Part shown: in pieces, positions 63,852 to 64,000 of the stretch
Numbering within the stretch: position 1 is the first letter of the stretch
Layout of the letters: every line of letters begins with the position of its first letter
From: Thermoguttaceae bacterium
GTDB taxonomy: Bacteria; Planctomycetota; Planctomycetia; Pirellulales; Thermoguttaceae
DNA: 64,000 nt
Assembly: GCA_017434455.1 (NCBI GenBank)
Contig: JAFRFG010000015.1
Coordinates: 1-64,000, forward strand
Reading direction: 5' to 3'
Program-made: the position numbers and the translations under genes
Notes under the pieces: model-generated
Seen by the model: the letters and a program-made list of their open reading frames with translations, nothing else
Databases searched by the model: none
What the model was told of the DNA's origin: nothing

Positions 63852-64000
63852 AGCAACGTCACTCCTTCGGGCGTCGGACCAAAAGACGCCGCCCGCGTTC
63901 GAACCGCGCCCCAAAAAGGGAAGGCGGCTTCCACACGTGTCGGCACTCCGGCGAAATTATAACAGAAACGGCCCTGTCGATAAAACCCCCTGGAACCCAA

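Overview
The window reads as a chromosomal segment of an anaerobic or gut-type planctomycete, or a relative in the PVC group. This is inferred from gene content: GC-rich housekeeping genes with very long antisense reading frames, many TPR, FHA and DUF1573-type proteins, DUF1080, DUF4432, Gfo/Idh/MocA and GH127 sugar enzymes with a sulfotransferase, a lone McsB-type kinase, and a HydG maturase that implies [FeFe]-hydrogenase chemistry. No rRNA or marker gene settles the taxonomy.

Region 1 (about 0.3-15.8 kb) is a surface-polysaccharide locus with lower and uneven GC. It holds a GT2 glycosyltransferase, a Wzx-type flippase, a DegT/DnrJ sugar aminotransferase, a strongly AT-rich ATP-grasp enzyme, and a compact acyl-assembly module: AMP-ligase, two acyl carrier proteins, two KAS III enzymes, two near-identical SDR reductases, an MBL hydrolase and a NeuD-like acyltransferase. 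The likely job is to build a short, unusual acyl group on a dedicated carrier protein and attach it to an amino sugar. Two decayed KAS III fragments at the module edges and the duplicated KAS III-SDR unit show recent rearrangement. An intact ISL3-family insertion sequence (6615-7944) with a perfect 8-bp target duplication sits beside the module. Its transposase appears to need a -1 frameshift at a canonical slippery heptamer.

Region 2 (15.8-28.9 kb, all minus strand) holds two tandem secreted esterase-like paralogues, a PyrK-like electron-transfer protein, a stand-alone condensation-domain acyltransferase, a sugar-catabolic set (Gfo/Idh/MocA oxidoreductase, GH127 arabinofuranosidase-like enzyme, sulfotransferase, DUF4432 epimerase-like protein), then ScpB and ProB.

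Region 3 (28.9-41 kb) holds PurF, a coiled-coil protein with a 53-bp GC-rich tandem repeat upstream, tmRNA, an RRM protein with a leader hairpin, tRNA-Asn(GTT), McsB, a TPR protein, ribosomal protein S20, an FHA protein, a 3-hydroxyacyl-CoA dehydrogenase, tRNA-Gly(CCC), a TetR regulator and HydG. The HydG promoter is overlapped by repeated TTTAGTTTAA motifs.

Region 4 (41-43.2 kb) is a two-gene restriction-modification-like cassette: a DUF262-HNH protein and an EcoRI-type adenine methylase. Region 5 (43.4-56 kb) holds secreted TPR and lipoprotein genes, prfB with its +1 programmed frameshift, an OleA-like thiolase-fold enzyme, a transglutaminase-TPR protein, a DUF1573 protein, an NrnA-like DHH phosphatase, a DUF1080 protein and a small membrane protein. 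Region 6 (56-63.9 kb, all minus) holds glgC, a YkgJ-type protein, hisC, hisB, queC, a deoxyribosyltransferase-like protein, ispF and an unusual half-UvrA with a lysine-rich tail and an unfamiliar C-terminal domain.
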